Program-made: the position numbers and the translations under genes | Origin: Caldibacillus thermoamylovorans | GTDB taxonomy: Bacteria > Bacillota > Bacilli > Bacillales > Caldibacillaceae | Length of the DNA stretch: 64,000 bases | Direction: 5' to 3' | Assembly (NCBI RefSeq): GCF_000751775.1 | Contig: NZ_CCRF01000035.1 | Location: 1-64,000, forward strand | Notes under the pieces: model-generated | What the model was told of the DNA's origin: nothing | The model's database searches: none | Seen by the model: the letters and a program-made list of their open reading frames with translations, nothing else | In this document: positions 8,512 to 16,973 of the stretch, piece after piece | Layout: each line of letters begins with the position of its first letter | Numbering within the stretch: the stretch's first letter is position 1

Positions 8512-9570
8512 ATGAGTAAGGAACAAAATAGTGGAATTGGATTTTTTGAAAAGTACTTAACCGTATGGGTTATTTTATGTATGTTTGCAGGGGTATTGAT
8601 TGGAAAGTTTTTACCTGGAATACCAGCGTTTTTAGGACGTTTTGAATATGCAAATGTATCAATACCAATGGCGATTTTAATCTGGCTTATGATATATCCA
8701 ATGATGCTAAAAGTAGATTTTCAAAGTATTAGAAATGTAGGCAAAAATCCTAAGGGGCTTTTTGTTACATGGATAACCAACTGGTTGATAAAGCCATTTA
8801 CTATGTTCGGCATTGCATGGCTGTTTTTCTTTGTAATTTTTAAATCTCTAATTCCGGCAGAATTGGCACAAGACTATCTTGCGGGAGCAATACTTCTTGG
8901 AGCAGCACCGTGTACAGCGATGGTATTTGTATGGAGTTATTTGACCAAAGGCAACGCAGCTTATACCGTCGTGCAAGTGGCAACAAATGATCTTATAATT
9001 CTCATAGCTTTCACGCCTATAGTTGCGTTTCTTCTAGGTGTGGGCGGCGTAACCATACCCTGGGACACTCTTATTTTATCTGTAGTATTGTTTGTTGTTA
9101 TCCCGCTAGCTGGTGGCATAATTACCCGTAATTACATCACAAAAAGGCGAGGACTCGATTACTTTGAGAATAGCTTTATACCGAAGTTTGGGAATGTCAC
9201 CACCATAGGTCTATTGCTAACATTAATAATAATCTTTTCATTCCAGGGCGATGTAATTCTGAATAATCCACTGCATATTGTTTTAATTGCTATACCATTA
9301 ATTATTCAGACTTTCCTAATCTTTTTCATTGCATATCTAGCAAGCAAGGCTATAAAACTTCCTCATGAGATAGCAGCGCCTGCTGGCATGATTGGCGCCT
9401 CTAACTTTTTTGAACTGGCAGTTGCCGTTGCGATTGCATTGTTTGGAACTCAAAGCCCAGCTGCACTTGCTACCATTGTAGGAGTTCTAACAGAAGTGCC
9501 TGTTATGTTGATATTAGTAAAGATAGCGAATAATACAAGACACTGGTTTCCAGAAAAATCAAGAAAGTAG
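8512..9570 (+). CDS. acr3: Arsenite efflux permease Acr3
   Basis: 352 residues with about ten membrane segments, in the Acr3/bile-acid:sodium symporter superfamily. The conserved cysteine of Acr3 is in GAAPCTAMVFVWS, near residue 144 in a membrane segment. The late helix motif GASNFFELAVAVA is also typical. It follows the DUF2703 gene by 6 bp with AAAGGAGG. It exports As(OH)3 or arsenite across the cytoplasmic membrane, here probably energised by ArsA. Confidence 0.95.
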   Translation: MSKEQNSGIGFFEKYLTVWVILCMFAGVLIGKFLPGIPAFLGRFEYANVSIPMAILIWLMIYPMMLKVDFQSIRNVGKNPKGLFVTWITNWLIKPFTMFGIAWLFFFVIFKSLIPAELAQDYLAGAILLGAAPCTAMVFVWSYLTKGNAAYTVVQVATNDLIILIAFTPIVAFLLGVGGVTIPWDTLILSVVLFVVIPLAGGIITRNYITKRRGLDYFENSFIPKFGNVTTIGLLLTLIIIFSFQGDVILNNPLHIVLIAIPLIIQTFLIFFIAYLASKAIKLPHEIAAPAGMIGASNFFELAVAVAIALFGTQSPAALATIVGVLTEVPVMLILVKIANNTRHWFPEKSRK

Positions 9571-9579
9571 GTATGGCCA

Positions 9580-9981
9580 ATGAGTAATAAACTAAAGGTT
9601 GCATTTATATGTGTTCATAATTCATGTCGAAGCCAAATAGCTGAGGCACTTGGTAAGCACTTTGCAGGAGATATATTTGAAAGCTACTCTGCTGGCACAG
9701 AAACAAAACCTCAAATTAACCAGGATGCTGTGCGCCTAATGAAAGAACTTTATGATATAGATATGGAGAAAACTCAACATTCAAAGTTGCTTGATGAAAT
9801 ACCTCCAGTAGATATTGTTATTACAATGGGGTGTAATGTGGAATGCCCTTACTTTCCATGTAAACACAGGGAAGATTGGGGGTTGGATGATCCTACAGGT
9901 AAGAGTGATGAGGAATTTAAAAAAGTAATCTCAACAATAGAAACAAAAATAAAAGAGTTAAAAGCAAAACTAAAGTCATAA
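9580..9981 (+). CDS. arsC: Arsenate reductase ArsC (thioredoxin-coupled)
   Basis: 133 residues of the low-molecular-weight phosphatase fold. The P-loop CVHNSCRS with the nucleophilic cysteine lies near residue 11. The redox relay cysteines lie in MGCNVECPYFPC near 86-96, as in Bacillus and Staphylococcus ArsC. It reduces As(V) to As(III), which Acr3 exports. It is the last gene of the operon and the only one in the cluster that extends resistance from arsenite to arsenate. Confidence 0.96.
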   Translation: MSNKLKVAFICVHNSCRSQIAEALGKHFAGDIFESYSAGTETKPQINQDAVRLMKELYDIDMEKTQHSKLLDEIPPVDIVITMGCNVECPYFPCKHREDWGLDDPTGKSDEEFKKVISTIETKIKELKAKLKS

Positions 9982-10027
9982 TAATTATAACGCCAATTAC
10001 AAATCTAGTAGTTGGCGTTATAATTAT
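9981..10027 (+). terminator. ars operon terminator, 16-bp perfect stem
   Basis: Positions 9981-9996 and 10012-10027 are exact reverse complements of 16 bp centred on AACGCCAA/TTGGCGTT with a 15-base loop. It overlaps the last base of arsC. The stem ends in AT-rich sequence rather than a clean T-run. Confidence 0.75.
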
Positions 10028-10028
10028 A

Positions 10029-10169
10029 TATGTCGATATGTTCCCGCCTACCGATAGTGCAAAAAGTGCCTTTGACTTGTTTCCGACTACCGACAATGTA
10101 AAAGACATCAAACCAACCGGCTCGTTGCACGTGGAGTGTGTTGCCTTGATGTCTAGGGTAAAGAAATAG
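10029..10169 (+). pseudogene. 3' remnant resembling rlmCD/rumA rRNA methyltransferase
   Basis: A frame with no start reads VDMFPPTDSAK, then FDLFPTTDNVK, then HVECVALMSRVKK and TAG at 10167-10169. This matches my memory of the C-terminus of RlmD/RlmCD-type 23S rRNA uracil methyltransferases (VDMFPxTxHVExVxLxSR). The MFP segment is present twice, in a 41-bp imperfect repeat. The 3' end of rumA is a known insertion site for serine-recombinase elements in other Firmicutes, so this may mark an element boundary. The rest of the gene is absent. Confidence 0.5.
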
Positions 10170-10193
10170 GGCTATTCAAAGCACTGAGAAATA

Positions 10194-10268
10194 AAGGGTT
10201 TTCTGACATTGCAGCCTTCTCTCGGGAATTTTGTCGAGAATGTTCATGTCAGGAAGCCCTTATTTTTA
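10194..10268 (+). terminator. Long nested hairpin terminator
   Basis: AAGGGTTTTCTGACAT (10194-10209) pairs with ATGTCAGGAAGCCCTT (10246-10261) with two G-U wobbles, and an inner TTCTC/GAGAA pair folds the loop. TATTTTTATT follows. It probably belonged to the gene whose remnant lies just upstream. Confidence 0.6.
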
Positions 10269-10343
10269 TTCTTGGAGGAAACATATTGGATACATTAAGA
10301 AACGTCCCGGTGATTCAAGTTAATTTTGACAGGTCACTGCTTA

Positions 10344-11879
10344 TTATCGGATAACAATATATGGTCTCATCATCTCATAATCCTCGTGCTCCAAAATATG
10401 ACAGTGCCATATATATAACCCGGTAAATGGTCCGAACTCCATGATTATTCGAGTAACTTGCTTCGGATTAGCTCGAACGGTATCTTTCCATCCTCGTTCT
10501 TGTGGTTCCGGCGGCATTGCCGGACCTGTATATTCGATAACTTTCTCCTTGTTAAACTTATCAACATCGAAATTTCTTCGGTCAAGTATTTGAAAATCAA
10601 TTAAGTGAAGATGAATTGGGTGTGAATCATCAGTTACGTTGATGAGGTACCATATTTCGGTTGTCCCTAATTTTGGGTTTTCTGATATGGGTGCATCCCA
10701 TGGTTTATTGTCCAATAGCATCCATTCACGACCGTACTGATCCATAGTATCATTTAATGTTAGGTATCTTATCCTCGTAACTGACTGTTCCTTTATTTTT
10801 GGAACAGGTACCATATAAGCCGGAATTGTACTAGTGTCAACACTTGATAAAGGAAGAGTTACTCTAAATTGCATCACTTGACCAACCGTTAATGGATCCG
10901 GTTTGTCACCCCCTGGAAAAGGAGCGGGGGCATCATTTGTCATGATAATATTCTTCCCTTCTAAATTGGTAAAATCAATGATCACATCTGCCCTTTCTGC
11001 AGGGGCTAACATGATTTCCCTGATACCAATTGGATATTCCAGCAACCCTCCATCAGTCGCAATTTGATACATAAATTGTCCAGAATCAAGCTTAATCCTA
11101 TAGAAACGAGTGTTGGATGCGTTTAAAAGCCTAAAGCGGTATTTACGTGGTTCCACTTCTAAATAAGGCCATACTTTACCATTTACTAGAATCGTATCCC
11201 CAATAAATTCAGGAATAATAGACGTTTCTAATTCAGGAATCGGTTTTTCTGGTTGCTTTGGGTAGTAAAGAGAACCATCCTCATTAAATGTCTTGTCTTG
11301 TATCATAAGAGGAATCTCATATTTCCCACTCGGTAAATTCAATGAACGTTCCCGATTTTCTCTGATAAGATAAAATCCTGCTAAACCTGCATAAATATTT
11401 AGCCTCGTAATACCAATCGTATGGTCATGATACCATAAAGTGCAGGCATGATTACAATTATCATATCGATATATTTGCTTTCTAAAATAAGGCCCCACTT
11501 GTTTGAATCCCTTTGTAAACCAAGCCTCTGGGTAGCCATCGCTTTCCCATTCAACACAAGCACCGTGTACGTGTACGACTGTTCTTACATCAGGCACGTC
11601 CCAATGGGCACCATGAACCGTATAATCGATTGGAAAAAGATGCTTATCAGGAAGATTGTTAATCCATTTAATAAACACTTTTTCTCCACTTTCGACTTCA
11701 ATTGTAGGTCCTGGATATCCATTTTCGTACCCCCAAACAGTTGAGTTATTTAACTGACTATGAAGTGATTGACTGAATTCAGTCATATTTACTTCGTAGT
11801 AAGTATAAAACTGATCTTTCCATCGAGGTTTTAAAATAGGTGGAATGGGCAGTTCGTCTACAAATTTAGAGAGAATCAT
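10344..11879 (-). CDS. cotA: Spore coat multicopper oxidase (laccase) CotA
   Basis: 511 residues, about the length of B. subtilis CotA (513). Copper ligand motifs appear in order: VHVHGACVEW near residue 105, LWYHDH near 153, HPIHLHLIDF near 422 and HCHILEHEDYEMM near 495, the last also holding the type-1 copper ligands. Three cupredoxin domains are expected. The gene starts at ATG 11877-11879 with AAGGAGG at good spacing. CotA oxidises phenolic substrates and makes the brown spore pigment in the outer coat. It shows that this is a spore former. Expression by mother-cell sigma factors is expected but no promoter was assigned. Confidence 0.95.
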   Translation of the reverse strand: MILSKFVDELPIPPILKPRWKDQFYTYYEVNMTEFSQSLHSQLNNSTVWGYENGYPGPTIEVESGEKVFIKWINNLPDKHLFPIDYTVHGAHWDVPDVRTVVHVHGACVEWESDGYPEAWFTKGFKQVGPYFRKQIYRYDNCNHACTLWYHDHTIGITRLNIYAGLAGFYLIRENRERSLNLPSGKYEIPLMIQDKTFNEDGSLYYPKQPEKPIPELETSIIPEFIGDTILVNGKVWPYLEVEPRKYRFRLLNASNTRFYRIKLDSGQFMYQIATDGGLLEYPIGIREIMLAPAERADVIIDFTNLEGKNIIMTNDAPAPFPGGDKPDPLTVGQVMQFRVTLPLSSVDTSTIPAYMVPVPKIKEQSVTRIRYLTLNDTMDQYGREWMLLDNKPWDAPISENPKLGTTEIWYLINVTDDSHPIHLHLIDFQILDRRNFDVDKFNKEKVIEYTGPAMPPEPQERGWKDTVRANPKQVTRIIMEFGPFTGLYIWHCHILEHEDYEMMRPYIVIR

Positions 11880-12164
11880 AATTCGCCTCCTTGATTTAAA
11901 GGGTCATTAATGCAAGAAATTTGCCACCCCCATAGTTTTAGATTAATTGGAGACCTCTTTGCAGTGTCTTGACGAAGGGGTCCACCTTATATTGACCCAC
12001 ACACTAAATGACCTTGGATAAGCAAGTCATGGTTATCAAAATGTTTAATAATCGTGAGGACGACTGTAAAAAGTCGTTTTAAAACCGTTATCCTATTTTC
12101 TGATTAGTCTAAATAGATAAATTGAAGGTTAGCATAACTGCGAACCTTAAGAAAAAATTAAATG
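11880..12164. other. Gene-free stretch between cotA and the SDR operon
   Basis: Contains small dyads (AAGGTT..AACCTT at 12125-12148) but no convincing open frame. It should hold the cotA promoter reading leftward. I assign nothing else. Confidence 0.4.
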
Positions 12165-12194
12165 GACTTCTACACTGTGTATAGAAGTCTTTTT
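12165..12194. terminator. Hairpin terminator, probably bidirectional
   Basis: GACTTCTA (12165-12172) pairs with TAGAAGTC (12182-12189), followed by TTTTTG. On the minus strand the stem is followed by ATTTAATTTTTT, so it can also end the leftward operon at 12207-13370. Confidence 0.75.
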
Positions 12195-12206
12195 GTTTGT
12201 TATTAT

Positions 12207-12371
12207 TTAGATTATTGGATAATTCAGCTCGTAACTTGGGTAGCAATAGTATGGTGGTCTAAGTGCGATTTTAGACATTGGCCAGGAATCTTCCATATAG
12301 ACCATCTTTACTTTTTCATTGGAATGGTTTACTAGCAATAGCTTTACTTCTGGATTAAATTCATATCTCAA
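12207..12371 (-). CDS. Small conserved-looking ORF downstream of the SDR gene
   Basis: 54 codons with TTG start at 12369-12371, seven bases after AAGGAGGT, beginning LRYEFNPEVKLLLVNHSNEK and ending ELNYPII. It begins 18 bp after the stop of the SDR gene and ends just before a terminator, so it looks like the last gene of that operon. The sequence is balanced (aromatic, charged and proline residues) rather than low complexity. No family was recognised. It is too short for most gene finders. Confidence 0.55.
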   Translation of the reverse strand: MRYEFNPEVKLLLVNHSNEKVKMVYMEDSWPMSKIALRPPYYCYPSYELNYPII

Positions 12372-12389
12372 AATGGTAACCTCCTTCCA

Positions 12390-13370
12390 TTAGGAATGAG
12401 TGGATTCGCCCCCGTCAACATGAAGAACTTGACCAGTAACAAAACGAGAATCATCAGAAGCAAGATAGACATAGGTTGGTGCGAGTTCAAATGGATGGGC
12501 AACTCGTTCCATTGGATTAAATGCTCCATATACGGCGACTTGGTCTGACGAGAAACTTGCTGAAATAAGTGGAGTCCAAATTCGGCCGGGGGCGACGGCA
12601 TTAACTCGGATCCCTTGTTTTACGACATTTTTAGCTAAGGCACGTGTCCAACCAACTATTGCGCCTTTTGTGGCAGTATAATCAATCATTTGCTGCTCAC
12701 CTACATACGTCACCACTGAAGAAGTGCCAATGATTGAACTGCCTGGTTTTAAATAAGGAAGCGCTGCTCTTGTTGTGTAAAAATGAGAGTATATATTAAC
12801 TTTGAAGGTGTCATCGAATTGTTCATCTGTAATGTCAAGCAGACTTAGTTGTTGGAATTGGATACCAACGTGGTTACAAAGAATATCGAGACGTCCAAAC
12901 GTATTTACTGTTTGTTCTACAATGGAGATACACTGTTGTTTGTCTCGCAAGTCGCCAGGTAGCAGTAAACAACGTTGTCCGAGTTGTTCAATCCTCGTTT
13001 TTGTTCTATTTGCATCCTCATGTTCATCTAAGTATGAAATGGCAACATTTGCTCCTTCTTTAGCAAACGCAATTGCTACAGCTGCACCAATACCACTGTC
13101 ACCTCCTGTAATAAGTGCTACTTTTCCTGTTAACTTCCCACTCCCTTTATAGTTCGGGTTTTCGATAATTGGAAGGGGTACCATAAATTTTTCCACTCCG
13201 GGATGGCGTAGCTGGCGCTGTTCAGGTAAACTTATCGGAATTTCTTCGTAACGTGTTATTTTCCCATAGTTGGGGTACATGGGATAAGGATGAGTTTTCA
13301 TATTCGCTTTAAACATTTGTTGCATTTGCTTTATTTGGTCTAATTGACGACTTTGATCCTTTTGATCCAT
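12390..13370 (-). CDS. SDR oxidoreductase, YdaD/YhdF-type general stress protein
   Basis: 326 residues. An N-terminal extension of about 75 residues ([16 protein letters not shown]) precedes the Rossmann domain, as in the glucose/ribitol dehydrogenase-like stress proteins of Bacillus. The NAD(P) loop TGGDSGIG lies near residue 88. The catalytic Ser is near 210 (GTSSVV) and the Tyr/Lys pair is in DYTATKG. The start ATG follows TAGGAGGT. The Bacillus homologues belong to the sigma-B regulon; no sigma-B promoter could be identified here. The substrate is unknown. Confidence 0.88.
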   Translation of the reverse strand: MDQKDQSRQLDQIKQMQQMFKANMKTHPYPMYPNYGKITRYEEIPISLPEQRQLRHPGVEKFMVPLPIIENPNYKGSGKLTGKVALITGGDSGIGAAVAIAFAKEGANVAISYLDEHEDANRTKTRIEQLGQRCLLLPGDLRDKQQCISIVEQTVNTFGRLDILCNHVGIQFQQLSLLDITDEQFDDTFKVNIYSHFYTTRAALPYLKPGSSIIGTSSVVTYVGEQQMIDYTATKGAIVGWTRALAKNVVKQGIRVNAVAPGRIWTPLISASFSSDQVAVYGAFNPMERVAHPFELAPTYVYLASDDSRFVTGQVLHVDGGESTHS

Positions 13371-13718
13371 GGAAACCTCCTATAGAAATGATTTTCTTTT
13401 ATAGAATGTTTATGCTGTTCACTAAAAATAAAGTATAAAAATTGTGGAAAAAGTTGTTTGCTTTCGACACATAAGCGTATTCTTCTTCAAAAGAGAGACC
13501 TTTTTTCTTTATTGAACTGACCTTTAGAACAAAGCGCTTTACTCAACATTCTACCCCTTTAACGGGTCAACTTATTGTTAATTAACAGTCTTTAATTGTG
13601 TTAGTATTATGTAAAATCTATATAGTTAAATGATGCGTCACAACAAAGCATTAAGTTATAATAAATATAGTATTTGATTAAGCGTCCCAATGTAAGAAAA
13701 AGTGAGGAGCGTGAGGGA
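13371..13718. other. Divergent intergenic region with candidate -10 box
   Basis: It separates the leftward SDR operon from the rightward reductase gene. A TATAAT at 13657-13662 is well placed for the reductase, but I see no good -35. Small dyads (ACCCctttaacGGGT, GTTAATTAAC) are present. No gene was seen. Confidence 0.4.
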
Positions 13719-14252
13719 GTGGATAGAAACATAATTCTCTATATTGCAGTGAGTTTAGACGGGTATATAGCAAGGACCAATGGAGCAGTTGACTGGCTAA
13801 GTGGTAGTAGTGGGGATCCAAATGTAGATTTAGGATTTGAGGAATTTTATAGTTCAATAGATACGGTTGTAATGGGTAGAACAACATATGAACAAGTTAT
13901 TAATGAATTATCGCCCAATGTTTGGGTATATGAAGGTAAGAAATGTTATGTAGTAACAACAAAAAATTATGAACCTGATAGTAGGGCAGAGTATATATCA
14001 GAGGATATTACTGCGTTTATTAAAAATCTAAAAAAACAACAGGGGAAGGATATATGGCTTGTTGGCGGAGCAAAGTTAATTGATCAATTTATTAAACAAA
14101 ACTTGGTAGATAAGTATATTATAACAATCATACCAACAATTTTGGGTGAAGGGATTCCTCTATTTTTAGGGGAAAATCCAGAAATTCAACTTAAACTTAT
14201 TGGAACAAAAACGAATGATGGTATGGTTGAACTTATGTACGTGAAAAGATGA
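13719..14252 (+). CDS. RibD C-terminal/DHFR-like reductase family protein
   Basis: 177 residues from GTG 13719 behind AGGAG. A longer frame from TTG 13674 has no ribosome site and overlaps the presumed transcription start. The fold is read from IAVSLDGYIAR at the N-terminus, GRTTYEQV, DIWLVGGAKLI near residue 118 and IPTILGEGIPLF, all typical of the YyaP/YwjB-like branch of RibD_C proteins. The real substrate is unknown; most of these are annotated as dihydrofolate reductase family without proof. No partner gene is adjacent. Confidence 0.85.
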   Translation: MDRNIILYIAVSLDGYIARTNGAVDWLSGSSGDPNVDLGFEEFYSSIDTVVMGRTTYEQVINELSPNVWVYEGKKCYVVTTKNYEPDSRAEYISEDITAFIKNLKKQQGKDIWLVGGAKLIDQFIKQNLVDKYIITIIPTILGEGIPLFLGENPEIQLKLIGTKTNDGMVELMYVKR

Positions 14253-14354
14253 TATTAAATCATCTATTGATAGGGTTGTAAAGTATTTAAAATCCATTAA
14301 AGAGGGTTACTTGAAAAAACTAGGTCTCATTTTAAAAGAAAAGCGAGGAGTATT

Positions 14355-14619
14355 ATGGGCACTATAAGCAGTGTCCAAAATGTGGATCTAAAAATACATT
14401 GAAAATTTTGTATGGTATGCCAACCAAGGAAGTTTTCCAAAAGCAGAAGCAGGAGAAATTAAACTAGGTGGATGCAGAAAAATAGTTGGTGGCCCAGAAT
14501 ACTACTGTAAAGATTGTGAGAGTGAATGGAATAAAGAACAGGCTGTTGATGCTGCTTATCATAAAATCAAGGGACTAAAAGCGTCATTTGGCGGTTACTT
14601 CGAAGGCTATTACCCCTGA
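14355..14619 (+). pseudogene. Small zinc-ribbon protein, two frameshifts
   Basis: Read with two one-base corrections, the region encodes about 87 residues: MGHYKQCPKCGSKNT, then FQKAEAGEIKLGGC, then YYCKDCESEWN, and ending GYFEGYYP. The two CxxC pairs (CPKC, CKDC) form a zinc ribbon. One G appears missing after the ATG (GGG 14357-14359) and one A in the run at 14439-14442. A ribosome site GCGAGGAG precedes the ATG. No function can be given. Confidence 0.6.
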
Positions 14620-14744
14620 TTGGTTTTATTTTTTGATGATTTCAGCGGATATTCCGGCTACAATGACATTTGCGGGTGATGTTCCACTCCGGATAAAAAT
14701 TTTAAAAAGCAGTCCTACATTTTTATTTAAAAAATGTAAAACAT

Positions 14745-14782
14745 CCCATCTTCATTTGTTTTTTCAAGAAGATGGGGTTTTT
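14745..14782. terminator. Terminator between convergent genes
   Basis: CCCATCTTC (14745-14753) pairs with GAAGATGGG (14768-14776), followed by GTTTTT. On the minus strand the stem is followed by a T-rich stretch, so it can also serve the Phd-Uma2 gene. Confidence 0.8.
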
Positions 14783-14798
14783 GATAGGAAATATATGT

Positions 14799-15524
14799 TC
14801 ATCTAAAAATTCGCTGCACGTCTATTTTTAATTTCTCAAATAGATAAGACTGAGCCATTTCGTTCTGTTTGTAGGTCGTAAATTCTTGAATATTCTGTTC
14901 GTCAAAAAGATACACAGTGATTTCCTTGTTGTCAGGATTCACAATCCAATATTCCTTCACGCCACAAGACATATAGAGATCGAGTTTCTTAATCAAGTCC
15001 TTTCTTCTTGTCCCCTTGGAAAGCACTTCAACAATTAATGTTGGAACCCCTTTGTAATAATCGTTGTCATCCAAATTTTCTTCCAGGTCACAAATCACCA
15101 TTATATCCGGTTGCACGATATTGATTTGTTCTGGTGTTCTCCTGAGTTCAATATCATAGGGGGCAACTATTGGCGTGCAATTGCTTCCTTGAAAATAATT
15201 GTAGAAACTCCCGTAAATTTCCCCAACTGCTATTTGATGTGCAGTTTTTGGTGAGGCAAGTAAATAAATTTCCCCATCAATGTACTCATATCGTTCATCG
15301 GACTCCTGCCATAATTGCAAAAATTCCTCATAGGTTGCTTTTTTACCGTAGCCATATAGTGGTACACTTTCATGAATTTGATTTACGGCACTACCGAGTT
15401 GATCACCCAAGGCGGTAAGTTTTGCAATTTCAGTACCATTGCGGGTGATAATAATATCTTCCTGTGCAGCTAACATTAAATACTTTCCAAAGTTATTTTG
15501 TAATTCAGTGGAGTTGACCTTCAT
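14799..15524 (-). CDS. Phd/YefM antitoxin-like domain fused to Uma2 nuclease-fold domain
   Basis: 241 residues. Residues 1-45 (VNSTELQNNFGKYLMLA, IIITRNGTEIAKL) match the Phd/YefM antitoxin fold. Residues 65-235 are a Uma2/DUF820 domain of the PD-(D/E)XK superfamily: the acidic residue in YEYIDGEIYLL, PDIMVICDL near 150 and PTLIVEVLSKGTRRKDLIKKLD near 170 supply the expected D, E and K. The fusion places a DNA-binding, toxin-neutralising type of domain on a predicted nuclease in one chain. No separate toxin or antitoxin gene is adjacent. The biological role is unknown. Confidence 0.82.
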   Translation of the reverse strand: MKVNSTELQNNFGKYLMLAAQEDIIITRNGTEIAKLTALGDQLGSAVNQIHESVPLYGYGKKATYEEFLQLWQESDERYEYIDGEIYLLASPKTAHQIAVGEIYGSFYNYFQGSNCTPIVAPYDIELRRTPEQINIVQPDIMVICDLEENLDDNDYYKGVPTLIVEVLSKGTRRKDLIKKLDLYMSCGVKEYWIVNPDNKEITVYLFDEQNIQEFTTYKQNEMAQSYLFEKLKIDVQRIFR

Positions 15525-15730
15525 TTTAGCAGTACCTCCAATATTAGTTAAAGTAGCTAATATAGCTAATAATAATATACAATTAGAATGGCTATGTTTG
15601 CAAATGATGTGAAGGGAGTTCTGAAGCCAAAATGATGATAGAGTTCTGATAAACGAAACCTGTGACTCTTTTACAACGTATATATTAAGCGTATTTAATC
15701 ATTCTTAACATGAAGATGGAGGTGGAAAAA

Positions 15731-16480
15731 TTGGGATTTATTCAAATAACCAAAGGTAATATCGAAACCGAACATATATGCTGTGCTTTAGGGGCAAAAC
15801 AGTATGAACATGCAGTTAGCGAGAAGAAAAAGTGGCTGACGGAACGAATGGATGAAGGGTTAGTTTTTTATCGTTTAGATGAACGTGCAAAAGTATTTAT
15901 TGAATACTTGCCTGCTGAAATGGCTTGGGTTCCTATTGATGCACCGAATTATATGTATATTAACTGTTTATGGGTTTCAGGAAGACATAAAAATAATGGG
16001 TATGCCAAGCAACTGTTAGACTATTGCAGAAATGATGCCATTAACCGTGGGATGGATGGGATTGTACATATTGTAGGGAAGAAAAAATATCCGTATTTAA
16101 GTGACGGGCGTTTCTTTGAACATATGGGGTTTGAAATAGTAGACCAAGTAGAACCATATTTTCAATTAATGGCATTGACATGGAATAAACATGTTGTCCC
16201 TTCTTTTAAAAAACAGGTAAAAACCTTTTCCGGTGATGAAGGGATAACGATTTATTATACTGTGCAGTGTCCATTTGCTGTTGGTATATTGGAAGAACTA
16301 AGAAAAATAGCAGAAAACAAAAATGTGCCTTTTAAAACGATTAGAATAACAACGAAAGAAAAAGCACAAAATTCACCAACAATCTTGACAACTTTTGGTT
16401 TGTTTTATAACGGGAATTTTATTACACACGAAATAATCAGTCCAAACAAATTTGATAGATTATTATCAAAACTATTGTAG
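15731..16480 (+). CDS. GNAT acetyltransferase with YoaP domain
   Basis: I choose TTG 15731 because GGAGGTG lies seven bases upstream; ATG 15710 and 15716 precede that site. This gives 249 residues. The N-terminal 150 residues are an acetyl-CoA-binding GNAT domain (CLWVSGRHKNNGYAKQLLDY). The C-terminal 60 residues match the YoaP domain (YYTVQCPFAVGILEELRKIA, near residue 185) with its cysteine. B. subtilis YoaP has the same layout. The acceptor is unknown. The gene is followed after 22 bp by a YjbR-like gene in the same direction. Confidence 0.85.
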   Translation: MGFIQITKGNIETEHICCALGAKQYEHAVSEKKKWLTERMDEGLVFYRLDERAKVFIEYLPAEMAWVPIDAPNYMYINCLWVSGRHKNNGYAKQLLDYCRNDAINRGMDGIVHIVGKKKYPYLSDGRFFEHMGFEIVDQVEPYFQLMALTWNKHVVPSFKKQVKTFSGDEGITIYYTVQCPFAVGILEELRKIAENKNVPFKTIRITTKEKAQNSPTILTTFGLFYNGNFITHEIISPNKFDRLLSKLL

Positions 16481-16502
16481 GAAAAAAGGAGAATGAATTA
16501 TT

Positions 16503-16862
16503 ATGGATAAAACTACCATTGAAACTATTTGTTTAAATCTGACAGGAACTATTCAAGATTATAAAAAAGAGTGGGAAGCTACTCGCTTTCTAGTTGGCAA
16601 CAAAATGTATGCAATGATTGGTGGTGATTCAGAAGGGAAACCTATCTTAACCTTAAAATGTGACCCAAATCGTTCAGAAGAATTACGAGCGAATCATGAT
16701 AGGATTATCCCCGGATACTATATGAACAAAAAACACTGGAACTCAATTTACTTTGATTCGAGTATATCAAGCGAGTTAGTTGAAAAACTAATCATCCATT
16801 CTTATTCCCTTGTTTTACAAAGTTTACCTAAAAAAATACAAAAAGAGATTAGTCAATCATAA
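16503..16862 (+). CDS. MmcQ/YjbR family protein
   Basis: 119 residues of the MmcQ/YjbR fold (CyaY-like, DNA-binding by similarity). Typical motifs are KPILTLKCDPNRSEELR near residue 57, IPGYYMNKKHWNSIYFD near 75, and a C-terminal helix LIIHSYSLVLQSLPKK. The start follows AAAGGAGAATG at good spacing. It probably forms a two-gene transcript with the YoaP-like gene. Molecular function is not established. Confidence 0.85.
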   Translation: MDKTTIETICLNLTGTIQDYKKEWEATRFLVGNKMYAMIGGDSEGKPILTLKCDPNRSEELRANHDRIIPGYYMNKKHWNSIYFDSSISSELVEKLIIHSYSLVLQSLPKKIQKEISQS

Positions 16863-16973
16863 TGAAATCTATTTTTCCATTAAGCTAAACCTTATTTATT
16901 GAGTTAGACACTTTCATAAGGACTGATATGGGGGACGCTGAACTAGTTTCCATGTCAAAGGGGGGGCAATCGA

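Noticed and set aside
14588-14806. A 72-codon frame after the zinc-ribbon remnant
   Set aside because: It overlaps the remnant's end and a terminator, and has no ribosome site.
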